Source: Bacteroidota bacterium
Lineage (GTDB): Bacteria > Bacteroidota > Bacteroidia > Bacteroidales > JACABE01
Reading direction: 5' to 3'
DNA length: 64,000 bases
Assembly (NCBI GenBank): GCA_026391675.1
Contig: JAPLDQ010000003.1
Coordinates: 1 to 64,000, forward strand
Under the pieces are notes generated by a model, which was not told the origin of the DNA, did not search any database, and saw only the letters and a list, made by a program, of their open reading frames with translations. This document shows positions 55,842 to 64,000 of the stretch, one piece after another; the stretch's first letter is position 1, and each line of letters starts with the position of its first letter. The position numbers were made by a program, and so were the translations under genes.

Positions 55842-57227
55842 CTAATTTCTACCTTTCAACTTCACACCCTTCACAAGGCAATATAAATTATGCAGCAGCA
55901 TATAATCCAGGCCGTTGTAATTCCCACAAATACCGGAAAATTTACCCTGTTGGGAGTTTTTCGTTAGATGCCATCTGTAAGTAGATGACCAACCTGTATT
56001 TCTAGGATTATCTTCTATACCATAATTATACGGTCCTTCGTAAGGTGCATCATTTAATTGTTTGGCTGATCTTTGGAGCCTGTAATCCATATTTTTGTTT
56101 TTTTGATGCAGCACATACCATGATAAGGCATAAAAAGTATCCCAATCCTGTGATTTAGTTTTTGCTCTGATCCCAAAATATGTGGTATTCATCCTGAAAA
56201 TCAAACCAATTACAGGTATTGTAGCTCTCCAGGAATCACCAACAACGGCTAACGTAGTAATCATTGAAGTATTATCAGCATTCGGACTTGGTAAAAACTG
56301 GCCTAACTGAAAAAATAATTCCTGAGGATAACGGGTAATTTTCTTCCATAAATTATCATAAGCGGGATCAAAATAATGGGCTGCTCTCATAAAACCATGG
56401 GCATAAAACCAAGCCAAACCTCCCTTTCCTGCTTTTATTTTTTCCCCATTAGGACAAAATATATTCCATCGCATACTTAAAGGTTTTCCGTATAAGCGGG
56501 AAGAATTACGTATGTATGTAATTACATTTAATGCTATTTCTTTCGACAACTGTTTTTCATAAGAACTATCAGGTAAACAACAAAATACTAAAGCCAGTCC
56601 ATATAATAAACCAATGGCTTCATCCTGACTGAATACTTTTGGAATAGTATCACATTCAGAAACTTTTTCAACATAAGCAGGATGCCCTTTTGGTAAATCA
56701 GCTTTAAGGAAGCCATTCTTATATCGAAAATTGTCAGTAGGTTTGAGATCTTTATTAAAATAATCTTTTCTTGATTCCTTATTCAGGAAATCACAGCTCA
56801 CACATTCGCGGACAAAAAAACCATCAAAACTGTCTTTAATATTCTTATAAACCAATGATTCTGATTTATCCAGGAAATTCACAAATTGCTGCAATGCTAA
56901 TTTTAATTCATACTGAGTTTGCTGAGCTGTATTATCTTTGACATCATTCAATAATTTAAATTCAGTAGCAAGCATACCGATGTAATATCCAAAATAGATT
57001 GAATGCTGACCAAAATTAAGATCGTTGGCACCATAATCAAAACGATTACGAAAACCGGCAATCTGACTCTGACCTCTTTCAGTACCGGGCATTACAAAAT
57101 AATTCAACCGCTGACGGTAATGCCAGTATTTTTTCATGTTGAGAGAATCGTTCTGACAACAAGCAATTAATGAAAAAAATAATAAAATAAATGTTATACT
57201 GAAGTTTAAAATAATGTTTCTTCTCAT
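55842..57227 (-). CDS. Secreted protein of unknown function, mostly helical
   Basis: 461 aa from the ATG at 57227, where a signal or lipoprotein-like leader begins (MRRNIILNFSITFILLFFSLIACC); the upstream ATG at 57251 would overlap the promoter. The body has regular helices with aromatic motifs (QSIYFGYYIGMLATEF, GKGGLAWFYAHGFMRAAHYFDP, TFYALSWYVLH, YNYGIEDNPRNTGW, YRWHLTKNS). The spacing of helices and Trp/Tyr-rich loops is reminiscent of (alpha/alpha)n barrels of glycan-active proteins, but no family or catalytic residue can be named. Own promoter. Confidence 0.7.
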   Translation of the reverse strand: MRRNIILNFSITFILLFFSLIACCQNDSLNMKKYWHYRQRLNYFVMPGTERGQSQIAGFRNRFDYGANDLNFGQHSIYFGYYIGMLATEFKLLNDVKDNTAQQTQYELKLALQQFVNFLDKSESLVYKNIKDSFDGFFVRECVSCDFLNKESRKDYFNKDLKPTDNFRYKNGFLKADLPKGHPAYVEKVSECDTIPKVFSQDEAIGLLYGLALVFCCLPDSSYEKQLSKEIALNVITYIRNSSRLYGKPLSMRWNIFCPNGEKIKAGKGGLAWFYAHGFMRAAHYFDPAYDNLWKKITRYPQELFFQLGQFLPSPNADNTSMITTLAVVGDSWRATIPVIGLIFRMNTTYFGIRAKTKSQDWDTFYALSWYVLHQKNKNMDYRLQRSAKQLNDAPYEGPYNYGIEDNPRNTGWSSTYRWHLTKNSQQGKFSGICGNYNGLDYMLLHNLYCLVKGVKLKGRN

Positions 57228-57248
57228 TGTTTTCGGCTGAATAATATG

Positions 57249-57256
57249 CAAACCTA
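57249..57256 (-). promoter_or_regulatory. -7 element TAGGTTTG for the gene at 57227
   Basis: TAnnTTTG on the minus strand, 22 bases before the ATG at 57227, overlapping the alternative start at 57251. Confidence 0.5.
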
Positions 57257-57302
57257 CATAAAAATTCTTTAAAAACAGAAGAAAAACAATACAAATGATT
57301 GC

Positions 57303-57310
57303 TATCTTTG
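57303..57310 (+). promoter_or_regulatory. -7 element TATCTTTG for tRNA-Ser
   Basis: TAnnTTTG ending 13 bases before the mature tRNA 5' end. Confidence 0.65.
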
Positions 57311-57322
57311 CATTATAAAAAA

Positions 57323-57412
57323 GGAGGGATGCCGGAGCGGTTGAACGGGGCTGTCTCGAAAACAGTTGATCTGCCTAAAGTGGATCCGGGGGTTCGAATC
57401 CCCCTCCCTCCG
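57323..57412 (+). tRNA. tRNA-Ser (CGA anticodon)
   Basis: The acceptor stem GGAGGGA/TCCCTCC, a long variable arm, a T-arm GGGGGTTCGAATCCCCC and the anticodon loop CTCGAAA are all present. Anticodon CGA reads UCG serine codons. It is 90 nt long with the class II variable arm. The discriminator base is G, and CCA is not encoded. Confidence 0.97.
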
Positions 57413-57416
57413 CTGG

Positions 57417-57450
57417 AAATTATAAGTTATAAGTTATGAATTATAAGTAT
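57417..57450. repeat. 7-bp slippage array after tRNA-Ser
   Basis: Units of ATAAGTT/ATGAATT type between the tRNA and the 3' end of the ppx-like gene, of the same word family as at 4866 and 36174. Confidence 0.8.
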
Positions 57451-57529
57451 GACAAAAACACTATTCGAAATTCTAAATTTTGCTATCGTTTTTCGTCAAT
57501 CAATGAAACAAAAACTTTTTTCTTATAAT

Positions 57530-58423
57530 TTAACTTTTATTTTCCTTTACATATTTTTTATGCAGTCTGTAAATCAAACCATCTGCCAAACCAACTTTTG
57601 GCGCAATCAAGGATTCTATTCCCGCAGCTTTCAGTATTGTCAGAAAAATCTTGGCTGCAGGCACAATAACATCGGCACGGTCGGGGCGTAATCCCATTTT
57701 TTCTATCCTTTCCTTTAAAGGTATGGATTTTAATTGTTTGTAAGCAAATTGCAACTGGGTATATGTCAAGGTATTCTCTATCTGATCACCGAACAACTTG
57801 GTCAGGCGGTTGATATTTCCACCGGTTCCAATGCAATTAATTCTGCCAACATCAATTTTAAATTCAGCCAGCCAGTTTTTCATGTCTTCCCAGCTTTCAT
57901 CCTCCACTTTCTTGTTTAACAACCTTACTGTACCGATATTAAAGGAATTGCAGGTAACAAACTTATGATTTTTAAGTATGGATATTTCGGTACTACCACC
58001 ACCGACATCAATATACATACTAGTTTTATAATCGGCATTCAGGTCAATGTTATTGGAGGAACGAATAATTTCAGCTTCCTCAAAGCCATCAATAATCCTC
58101 ACGTCAAGGCCTGCTTCAGTTTTTATTCTTTCGATAATTTCAACATTATTGACAGCTTCACGCATGGCTGCAGTGGCACAGGCTTCAAATCCCAATGGAT
58201 TATATACATCAATCAGCAATTTGAAGGCTTCAAGTGTTTTAATCAGTTTTTGAATACGTTCTTCAGAGATTTTACCTGTTTTAAATACATCCTCACCTAA
58301 ACGCAAAGGAATACGAACAAGGGTAGCTTTTGCAGCTGTTGGTAATTGATTATCTGTAACATAAACATTCGAAAAAAGTAATCTAACGGCATTGGAACCA
58401 ATATCAATGGAGGCAAAAAGCAT
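57530..58423 (-). CDS. Ppx/GppA-family phosphatase (exopolyphosphatase-like)
   Basis: 297 aa, the short single-core form of the family. Actin-like ATPase fold with FASIDIGSNAVRLLFSNV at the N-terminus, TAAMREA, and the second phosphate loop SMYIDVGGGSTEISIL. GTGGNINRLTKLFGD and EKMGLRPDRADVIVPAAKIF follow. It lacks the HD-type C-terminal part of long Ppx proteins. Role: hydrolysis of polyphosphate or pppGpp. It begins one base after the ppk1 stop, so it is the last gene of sixA-ppk1-ppx. Confidence 0.94.
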   Translation of the reverse strand: MLFASIDIGSNAVRLLFSNVYVTDNQLPTAAKATLVRIPLRLGEDVFKTGKISEERIQKLIKTLEAFKLLIDVYNPLGFEACATAAMREAVNNVEIIERIKTEAGLDVRIIDGFEEAEIIRSSNNIDLNADYKTSMYIDVGGGSTEISILKNHKFVTCNSFNIGTVRLLNKKVEDESWEDMKNWLAEFKIDVGRINCIGTGGNINRLTKLFGDQIENTLTYTQLQFAYKQLKSIPLKERIEKMGLRPDRADVIVPAAKIFLTILKAAGIESLIAPKVGLADGLIYRLHKKYVKENKS

Positions 58424-58424
58424 A

Positions 58425-60491
58425 TTATTGTTTGTTTTTTAGGTATTTATATATTTCAATTTGTGAGCGGATTTTTTCTTCACTTTCGGTTTTCTTATAT
58501 TCAATCGGAGTGGTAGAACTGATGAGACGGGCTTTTACATTGTCTTTTAATTGTATCTTCAACATAGCAATAAGATCAGCCTGAATTTTTTTATCAAAAA
58601 CTGGTGTAGTAACCTCAATACGGGAGTCGAAATTACGCTGCATCCAATCGGCAGAACCTATAAAATACTTGTAATCATTGTTATTGCAGAAAACAAAAAT
58701 ACGGGAATGTTCCAGATACCTGTCTACTATACTGATAGCTTCAATATTATCACTGATACCTGGAATACCGGGAACCAGCACACAAATACCCCGGGCAATA
58801 ATCTGTATCTTTACATTTGCCTGACTGGCCTCGTAAAGTTTATTGATAATTTTATCATCAACCAGGTTATTCAGTTTAATAATCATCCATGCCGGTTTAC
58901 CTTTCTTTGCATTCCTGATTTCATTTTCAATCTGATGCATAAAGAAATTACGCGTTTTGAAAGGAGATACAATTAAGCATTCAAAATCGGGCTGGTTATA
59001 ACTGGCTTCAAAAAGATGAAAAACTTTATTTACATCAGAAACAATTTTCTTATTGGCAGTTAACAGATGTTCATCAACATAGGTCTTTGAAGTGATTTCA
59101 TTGGGATTTCCAGTACCAATACCGGCATAATAAACATTTTCGTTATTTTCCTTTCTTCTGATCAGAATTAACTTGCAATGTACCTTATAACCCGGTATGT
59201 TCTGAACAACTTTTACGCCTTCTTCCTGCATAACACCAGCCCAATAAATATTTGCCTCTTCATCAAAGCGGGCTTGTAATTCAAGATATACGGTAACTTC
59301 TTTTCCATTACGGACTGCATTTATCAGGGCATTGATTACACGTGAATCTTTTGCTGCACGGTAAATAGTCATCTTAATCGCTCTTACAGCAGGATCGATA
59401 GAAGCTTCGCGTAATAAATCAATTACATACTGGAACGACTGGTAAGGATAATGAAGCATAATATCCTTTTTCTTTATACAATCCAGTATCCTTTTATTGG
59501 GCGAAATTTCCCTTGTATATAATTTAGGTACTTTTTCATATTTTAGATTATCAGCACCCAAATTAAGCGGAAATTTCATAAAGTCTTTAAAATTATGATA
59601 TTTCCCACCTTTTTTCAAGGTATCCTTTTTCTTGATATTGAACTTTTTAACTAAATTATCAAGTAATCCTGAAGGAATATTTTCATCATATACAAAACGT
59701 ACAGTAGCTCCTTTTTTCCGCTGCTTTATACTGTCACTTATTTTCTCCAAAAAGCTCTTTGAAACGTCATTATCAATATCTAATTCAGCATCACGTGTGA
59801 ATTTAATGGTATAAGCCTGATAGGTATCAAATCCAAAGATTGAAAAAATATCGGAAAGACAATATCTGATAATATCATCCAATAATATTATATACTTATT
59901 ATTGCTTCCGTTCTGAGGTAAAATCAAAAAACGGGATACCCTGTATGCAGGAATCTCAATTAATGCATAGTTGGCTAAAGAAGGCTGCTTGGTATAATTT
60001 AAATCAACTGCCAGATATATTGATTTATCACGCAAGGTTGAAAAATTATACAGTTGATCGAGCATAATCGGGAAAAGATGCTGACGGACTTCTTCCCTGA
60101 AATATTTCTTGACATAACGTCCCTGTTCAGAAGTAAGTTGCGTTTCATCAATGATATGAATATTTTCACCGGATAACTCTGTTTTTATACTTTCATATAT
60201 TTTATTAAAATCAGTTTGTAAGGAGTTAATTTTATTGTCAATTTCTTTTAAAATCAATTTAGGGTTAAAATCATAAATATCATCAGGTTGCATTTCCTGC
60301 AACTTAAGTATTCGTTTTAAAGTTGCCACACGAACCCTGTAAAATTCATCCTGGTTGTTTGAATAAATCCCAAGAAAGATCAGGCGTTCCAATAAAGGTG
60401 TTGAAACATCTTTGGCTTCCTGCAATACCCTTTCGTTAAATTGCAACCAGCTGATCTCCCGATTAATACTTTTCTGAAATTTGGTTGTCAT
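58425..60491 (-). CDS. ppk1: Polyphosphate kinase 1
   Basis: 688 aa, full length. The N-domain opens INREISWLQFNERVLQEA; a helical middle follows, then two PLD-type catalytic domains: the His of YKVHCKLILIRRK (about residue 435) and DEHLLTANKKIVSDVN, then FVFCNNNDYKYFIGSADWMQRNFDSR. Reaction: reversible transfer of the ATP gamma-phosphate to polyphosphate through a phosphohistidine. It sits 3 bases after sixA and 1 base before the Ppx gene, so these three form a tight operon for polyphosphate. Confidence 0.98.
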   Translation of the reverse strand: MTTKFQKSINREISWLQFNERVLQEAKDVSTPLLERLIFLGIYSNNQDEFYRVRVATLKRILKLQEMQPDDIYDFNPKLILKEIDNKINSLQTDFNKIYESIKTELSGENIHIIDETQLTSEQGRYVKKYFREEVRQHLFPIMLDQLYNFSTLRDKSIYLAVDLNYTKQPSLANYALIEIPAYRVSRFLILPQNGSNNKYIILLDDIIRYCLSDIFSIFGFDTYQAYTIKFTRDAELDIDNDVSKSFLEKISDSIKQRKKGATVRFVYDENIPSGLLDNLVKKFNIKKKDTLKKGGKYHNFKDFMKFPLNLGADNLKYEKVPKLYTREISPNKRILDCIKKKDIMLHYPYQSFQYVIDLLREASIDPAVRAIKMTIYRAAKDSRVINALINAVRNGKEVTVYLELQARFDEEANIYWAGVMQEEGVKVVQNIPGYKVHCKLILIRRKENNENVYYAGIGTGNPNEITSKTYVDEHLLTANKKIVSDVNKVFHLFEASYNQPDFECLIVSPFKTRNFFMHQIENEIRNAKKGKPAWMIIKLNNLVDDKIINKLYEASQANVKIQIIARGICVLVPGIPGISDNIEAISIVDRYLEHSRIFVFCNNNDYKYFIGSADWMQRNFDSRIEVTTPVFDKKIQADLIAMLKIQLKDNVKARLISSTTPIEYKKTESEEKIRSQIEIYKYLKNKQ

Positions 60492-60494
60492 AAT

Positions 60495-61001
60495 TTATTT
60501 TTTAACTTTCATCAATTCTTTTGGCCGGATAACAAAACATTTTAATCTTGAAACATTTACAATTGTATTCCATTCATCAGTATCAAATTCGACACAAACT
60601 AAGCCTGAAGTAGGCAGATTATCAATTTTTTCGTCTAAAAAATAATTGGCTATATTGGTAAATGTTGGGTTGTGACCGAAAATAATGGCTGTATGATATT
60701 CATTTGAAATGCTGAAAATAGTAGTGAAAAGCCTGTCAATATTTGTTCCATAAATATTCTTATCAATAATAATCTTGTTATCTTGATAATTTATCTTTTT
60801 TGCTATAATTTTAGCTGTTTGCAAGGCTCTTTCAGCATGACTTGATATTATTATATCTGCAATTACATTATTTTCAGCCAAATAATGAGCAATTTTGCTG
60901 GTTCTTTTAATTCCTTTTTCTATTAACGGGCGTTCTTCATCAGATAGTTCAGGATAGTCCCATGAAGACTTGGCATGACGGATAAAATACAGAGTTTTCA
61001 T
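60495..61001 (-). CDS. SixA-type histidine phosphatase
   Basis: 168 aa. Histidine phosphatase fold with the catalytic RHAKSSW near the N-terminus, DIIISSHAERALQTAKII, and a second His in IIFGHNPTFTNIANYF. SixA-type proteins remove phosphate from phosphohistidine or other small phosphorylated targets. First gene of the operon with ppk1 and the Ppx/GppA gene, with 3 bases to ppk1. Because PPK1 works through a phosphohistidine, a functional link is attractive but unproven. Confidence 0.93.
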   Translation of the reverse strand: MKTLYFIRHAKSSWDYPELSDEERPLIEKGIKRTSKIAHYLAENNVIADIIISSHAERALQTAKIIAKKINYQDNKIIIDKNIYGTNIDRLFTTIFSISNEYHTAIIFGHNPTFTNIANYFLDEKIDNLPTSGLVCVEFDTDEWNTIVNVSRLKCFVIRPKELMKVKK

Positions 61002-61165
61002 TATGCGTATTTTAGGAAAATTAATGAATTATTAGTTTTTTTGACTAATTTTGAACTATCGTTTTTCAAAAATAATTCAAATTATAATACTTTTTAGCTT
61101 TTTTTTATTAATTTTCTTTTTAAAAGACATAAAGTACACAAATTCAAATATTTAAGTTGGAAGAA

Positions 61166-62158
61166 ATGAGAAAAATATTAGTGATACAAACTGCATCAAT
61201 TGGTGATGTTATTCTGACTACACCCCTGCTTGAAAAACTACGTTATTTGTATCCTGATGCTGAAATCGATTTTTTATTAAAAAAAGGAAATGAATCCTTG
61301 TTTAACTCACATCCTTATTTGCATTATATTTATATATGGAATAAAGAAACAAACAAATATGGTAATCTGTTGCAAATTTTAAAAACGATAAGGAATAAAA
61401 AATATGACTTGGTTGTAAATGTTCAACGCTTTGCCACTTCAGGTATTATTACAGCATTCTCAAAAGCAAAAACTACAGTTGGTTTTGATAAAAATCCTTT
61501 TTCTGTATTTTTCAGTAAAAGGATTAAACACAAGATAGGAAAAGGAATACATGAAGTGGAAAGAAATATGGAACTATTAGCCTTTTTGCCTTCCAATAGG
61601 AAATTTGATGTCAGGTTATACCCTTCTGATGAAAATTTTGCCAGTGTTGCTCAATATAAAAGTCATATATATATATGTATTGCACCAGCTTCTTTATGGG
61701 AAACCAAGCAGTTTCCAAAAAATAAATGGATTGAGTTTATTAAGAGTTTGGATGGGGAATTAAGCATCTATTTATTGGGTTCAAAAAACGATATTGCGTT
61801 ATGTGAAGATATTATTTCAGCTAGTAATAGTAAAAATATTGTGAGTCTTTCTGGAAAGCTTAGTATGCTTGAATCTGCAGCACTTATGAAAAATGCGTTG
61901 ATGAATTATGTAAATGATTCATCACCATTACATCTTGCATCAGCCACTAATGCTAAAGTTACAGCTGTTTTTTGTTCAACAGTCGCTGAATTTGGCTTTG
62001 GACCTTTAAGTGATGATGCTGTAGTAATTGAAGTAAAAGAAAAATTAGCTTGTCGACCCTGTGGTTTGCACGGCTATCATAAATGTCCTGAAAAACACTT
62101 TAAATGCGCTTTAGATATTGATGTTCAACTTTTAAAAAACAGAATAAAAAGTGAATAA
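61166..62158 (+). CDS. Glycosyltransferase family 9 (heptosyltransferase-like)
   Basis: 330 aa from the ATG at 61166; the TTG at 61157 adds three residues only. GT-B fold: RKILVIQTASIGDVILTTPLLEKLR at the N-terminus (with the conserved Asp), YDLVVNVQRFATSG, and the C-domain IAPASLWETKQFPKNKWIEFI and FVNDSSPLHLASA-like motif (YVNDSSPLHLASAT). Role: addition of heptose or a related sugar to the LPS core. It is overlapped by the next gene by 8 bases, so it leads an operon of four genes. Confidence 0.93.
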   Translation: MRKILVIQTASIGDVILTTPLLEKLRYLYPDAEIDFLLKKGNESLFNSHPYLHYIYIWNKETNKYGNLLQILKTIRNKKYDLVVNVQRFATSGIITAFSKAKTTVGFDKNPFSVFFSKRIKHKIGKGIHEVERNMELLAFLPSNRKFDVRLYPSDENFASVAQYKSHIYICIAPASLWETKQFPKNKWIEFIKSLDGELSIYLLGSKNDIALCEDIISASNSKNIVSLSGKLSMLESAALMKNALMNYVNDSSPLHLASATNAKVTAVFCSTVAEFGFGPLSDDAVVIEVKEKLACRPCGLHGYHKCPEKHFKCALDIDVQLLKNRIKSE

Positions 62159-62726
62159 AGAAATCCTGACAGATATTGAAAATGCTGTAGAAGTTTTAAC
62201 TCAAGGTGGAATTATTCTCTATCCTACAGATACAATATGGGGAATAGGTTGTGATGCCACGAATGAAGATGCAGTTAAAAAAATATTTGATATTAAAAAA
62301 CGTGAAACAAATAAAAGTTTAATCGTTTTAATAGATAAAATCAGGAATGTGAGGAATTATGTAACTGTTATTCCTCCTGTTACTTACGAAATAATGAAGA
62401 ATAATACACGACCTACTACAATTATATACCCTGTTGCAAAAAACCTTGCAGCCAATGTAATAGCTGATGATGGTAGTATTGCGATAAGAATCCCTCATGA
62501 TAAATTTTGTCAGAAATTATTAAAAACTTTTGCAAAACCATTGGTATCCACTTCTGCAAACTTTTCAGGTGAAACATCAGCAGTAAGTTTTGACAAAATT
62601 TCCAAGGATCTGATAAAACAAATGGATTATGTCGTTCGTTATAATCAAACTCAAACAATGAATGTTCAGGCATCAAGAATAATAAAAGTAAATCTGAATA
62701 ATAGTATTATAATAATAAGAGATTAA
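62151..62726 (+). CDS. L-threonylcarbamoyladenylate synthase (TsaC/Sua5/YciO family)
   Basis: 191 aa with a GTG start that overlaps the GT9 gene by 8 bases. Motifs: GGIILYPTDTIWGIGCDATNEDAV, KKRETNKSLIVLI, GSIAIRIPHDKF and KPLVSTSANFSG. It lacks the extra C-terminal Sua5 domain, so it is the short type. Reaction: makes threonylcarbamoyl-AMP for t6A of tRNA. One base separates it from the CDGSH gene downstream. Confidence 0.95.
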   Translation: MNKEILTDIENAVEVLTQGGIILYPTDTIWGIGCDATNEDAVKKIFDIKKRETNKSLIVLIDKIRNVRNYVTVIPPVTYEIMKNNTRPTTIIYPVAKNLAANVIADDGSIAIRIPHDKFCQKLLKTFAKPLVSTSANFSGETSAVSFDKISKDLIKQMDYVVRYNQTQTMNVQASRIIKVNLNNSIIIIRD

Positions 62727-62727
62727 T

Positions 62728-63150
62728 ATGGAAAAAATAAAGAAGAAATACTCCAATGGAGAAGTTACAATAATATGGGAACCGGATTTATGTGACCATT
62801 CAGCAATTTGTTTCCGTAGCTTACCGAATGTATTTATACCATCAAAACGTCCATGGATAGATCCAAAAGGGGCAACAACTGAAGAAATTATAAAAACAGT
62901 AAAGAGATGCCCAACCAGAGCTTTAAAATTTGAATTAATTGAAAATATTGCGGAAACAAAAACAGATAACACAACGAGTATCACTATTTTAAAAGATGGA
63001 CCTTATTTAATTGATGGAAGTTTTAAAGTACTGGATAATGACGGTAATGAGGTAATTTGCGAAGATAGTATTGCTTTATGCCGTTGTGGTTCTTCAAAAA
63101 AGAAACCTTTTTGTGACGGGGCACATAATTTCTCCGGCTTTAAAGATTAA
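62728..63150 (+). CDS. Iron-sulfur protein with N-terminal mono-cluster ferredoxin-like and C-terminal CDGSH domains
   Basis: 140 aa. N-terminal Fer4_19-type domain: IIWEPDLCDHSAICFRSLPNVF and KRCPTRALKF, with three Cys. C-terminal CDGSH domain: ALCRCGSSKKKPFCDGAH, giving the Cys3His set for a [2Fe-2S] cluster. Known: such fusions occur in bacteria and are thought to be redox or cluster carriers. It sits between tsaC and an outer-membrane protein gene, all tightly packed. Confidence 0.93.
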   Translation: MEKIKKKYSNGEVTIIWEPDLCDHSAICFRSLPNVFIPSKRPWIDPKGATTEEIIKTVKRCPTRALKFELIENIAETKTDNTTSITILKDGPYLIDGSFKVLDNDGNEVICEDSIALCRCGSSKKKPFCDGAHNFSGFKD

Positions 63151-63161
63151 AAATACTCATT

Positions 63162-63806
63162 TTGAAAAAAACCACTCTACTTATTTTTTTAATTTGCTTT
63201 CATTTTTCTTTATTTGCGCAAATAAGGACACAGAATGACAGTATTAAACCGCATAAATTTAAAGGATTTGTTAGCCTTTTGACAGATGTTACGATAAACG
63301 AACAACAACATTTCAGCACTGTAGGTATGGGTGGTGCTTATTTTTTCGGAAACAGCATGTTTATTGGTTGCTATGGCTTAGGGTTAGTTTCTCCTATTCA
63401 TCTTTCTGATATTTTAAGTGATAATACTTTTAATGATTACCATGTCAATTATGCGCATGGTGGACTTTGGCTGGGCTATATTGATTATCCATCCAGGCTT
63501 ATTCATGTAAATTTCACATTAAAAATTGGATGGGGAGCAATATTTTTAGATGATATAAATAAAACAATAAATTATAATTATAAAAGATCTGAATTTTTAG
63601 TAATAACGCCTCAATATGAACTGGAAGTAATGGTTACTAATTGGTTAAGACTGGATTTTGGATTAGGGATTAGGTTTATTTCAGGTATGAAACTAAACTA
63701 TACTGATGCTAATGGTATTAACAGAAACTTATATAATTCATCCGATTTTGAAGGCTTAATTGCCAGTTTTGCTTTAAAATTAGGTAAGATAAATAATTCC
63801 AGATAA
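63162..63806 (+). CDS. Exported protein of unknown function, likely small outer-membrane beta-barrel
   Basis: 214 aa with a TTG start that begins the signal peptide (MKKTTLLIFLICFHFSLFAQ). The mature part has alternating strands with Gly/aromatic ends (GMGGAYFFGNSMFIGCYGLG, HGGLWLGYIDYPSRL, WLRLDFGLGIRFISGMKL), typical of small barrels. No family name can be given. It lies 11 bases after the CDGSH gene, last of the four-gene run. Confidence 0.75.
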   Translation: MKKTTLLIFLICFHFSLFAQIRTQNDSIKPHKFKGFVSLLTDVTINEQQHFSTVGMGGAYFFGNSMFIGCYGLGLVSPIHLSDILSDNTFNDYHVNYAHGGLWLGYIDYPSRLIHVNFTLKIGWGAIFLDDINKTINYNYKRSEFLVITPQYELEVMVTNWLRLDFGLGIRFISGMKLNYTDANGINRNLYNSSDFEGLIASFALKLGKINNSR

Positions 63807-63817
63807 TTCTTCAGTAC

Positions 63818-64000
63818 TTATTGTAAATCAAAATCTTTCAGCAAATCAGTAAACCAGGATGGACAATGAAAAGGCTTCATTGTTGAAGATTTTACAAAAA
63901 CAAGGGTAGTTTCACCATAGTTTATTAATTCCTTTGAAGCATTATAAATTTCATAGTTAAATTTAATTCTATACTTTGGCATATCTGTAATACAGGTTTT
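63818..64000 (-). CDS. 3' end of an acyl-CoA thioesterase-like (4HBT hot-dog fold) gene
   Basis: Not in the ORF track. On the minus strand the frame is open from 64000 to the TAA at 63818-63820, 60 residues, including YRIKFNYEIYNASKELINYGETTLVFV and KPFHCPSWF (quoted in parts). The pattern N-Y-E-I-Y-N-x6-L-I-N-x-G-x-T-x-L-V-F-V matches the C-terminal strands of YbgC/FadM-type thioesterases. The N-terminal part with the catalytic Asp is outside the window. Confidence 0.8.
   Translation of the reverse strand, partial: KTCITDMPKYRIKFNYEIYNASKELINYGETTLVFVKSSTMKPFHCPSWFTDLLKDFDLQ

Noticed and set aside
57449-58300. Plus-strand ORFs of 61-111 aa over the ppx-like gene
   Set aside because: Antisense shadows of a gene with clear Ppx/GppA motifs.

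Overview
The window is about 64 kb of AT-rich DNA from a member of the Bacteroidota. Support comes from the Bacteroidota-type -7 promoter word TAnnTTTG ahead of many genes, type IX secretion (T9SS) C-terminal sorting domains on three large surface proteins, signal peptides ending in AQ, lipoproteins of Bacteroidota style, a tmRNA tag ending ENNSYALAA, and Bacteroidota-specific DUF families. The genus cannot be fixed from this window.

Layout. (1) 1-17938: a surface-protein cluster of three consecutive plus-strand genes. The first is a 5'-truncated HYR-repeat protein with four near-identical 255-bp units. The second is a 693-aa protein with cohesin-like and dockerin-like segments. The third is a 4271-aa mosaic adhesin with LamG, InlB-type, CHRD and many Ig/PKD-like repeats. 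All three end in a T9SS sorting domain, and all three carry a cohesin-like region. (2) 17939-18603: two strong terminators, then a 217-bp MITE-like element with perfect 20-bp terminal inverted repeats and nested internal hairpins. (3) 18604-26662: a secreted GH3 glycosidase with a PA14 insert, a small lipoprotein, tmRNA (ssrA), an FKBP isomerase, a thiF/thiS pair, a lipoprotein and a TonB protein. (4) 26898-38129: carAB, a DUF6580-type membrane protein, a lipoprotein, a TPR-like secreted protein, smpB, ddl and a polysaccharide deacetylase. (5) 38563-45984: DUF4301, a TlpA-like thioredoxin, a membrane metallophosphoesterase, panB with an RluA-type pseudouridine synthase, and an outer-membrane protein. 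(6) 46204-53541: guaB followed by three periplasmic folding genes (a parvulin, a SurA-like lipoprotein without a parvulin core, and SurA), then dapA with DUF6913 on the opposite strand. (7) 53687-64000: an MBL hydrolase, a GT87 mannosyltransferase-like protein, an unknown secreted protein, tRNA-Ser(CGA), the sixA-ppk1-ppx polyphosphate operon, a GT9-TsaC-CDGSH-OMP run, and the 3' end of a thioesterase on the minus strand.

How the genes fit together. Much of the window is housekeeping: carbamoyl phosphate, GMP, pantothenate, lysine/DAP, peptidoglycan precursor, trans-translation and polyphosphate functions. Several genes serve the cell envelope. The intergenic DNA is unusual. Slippage-type arrays of 7- and 8-bp units rich in stop codons lie next to many stop codons, and several hairpin repeats are shared between distant loci. 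The surface-protein cluster with its cohesin/dockerin-like parts and the inverted-repeat element are the least ordinary features. All family calls are from reading the sequence; no search was run.
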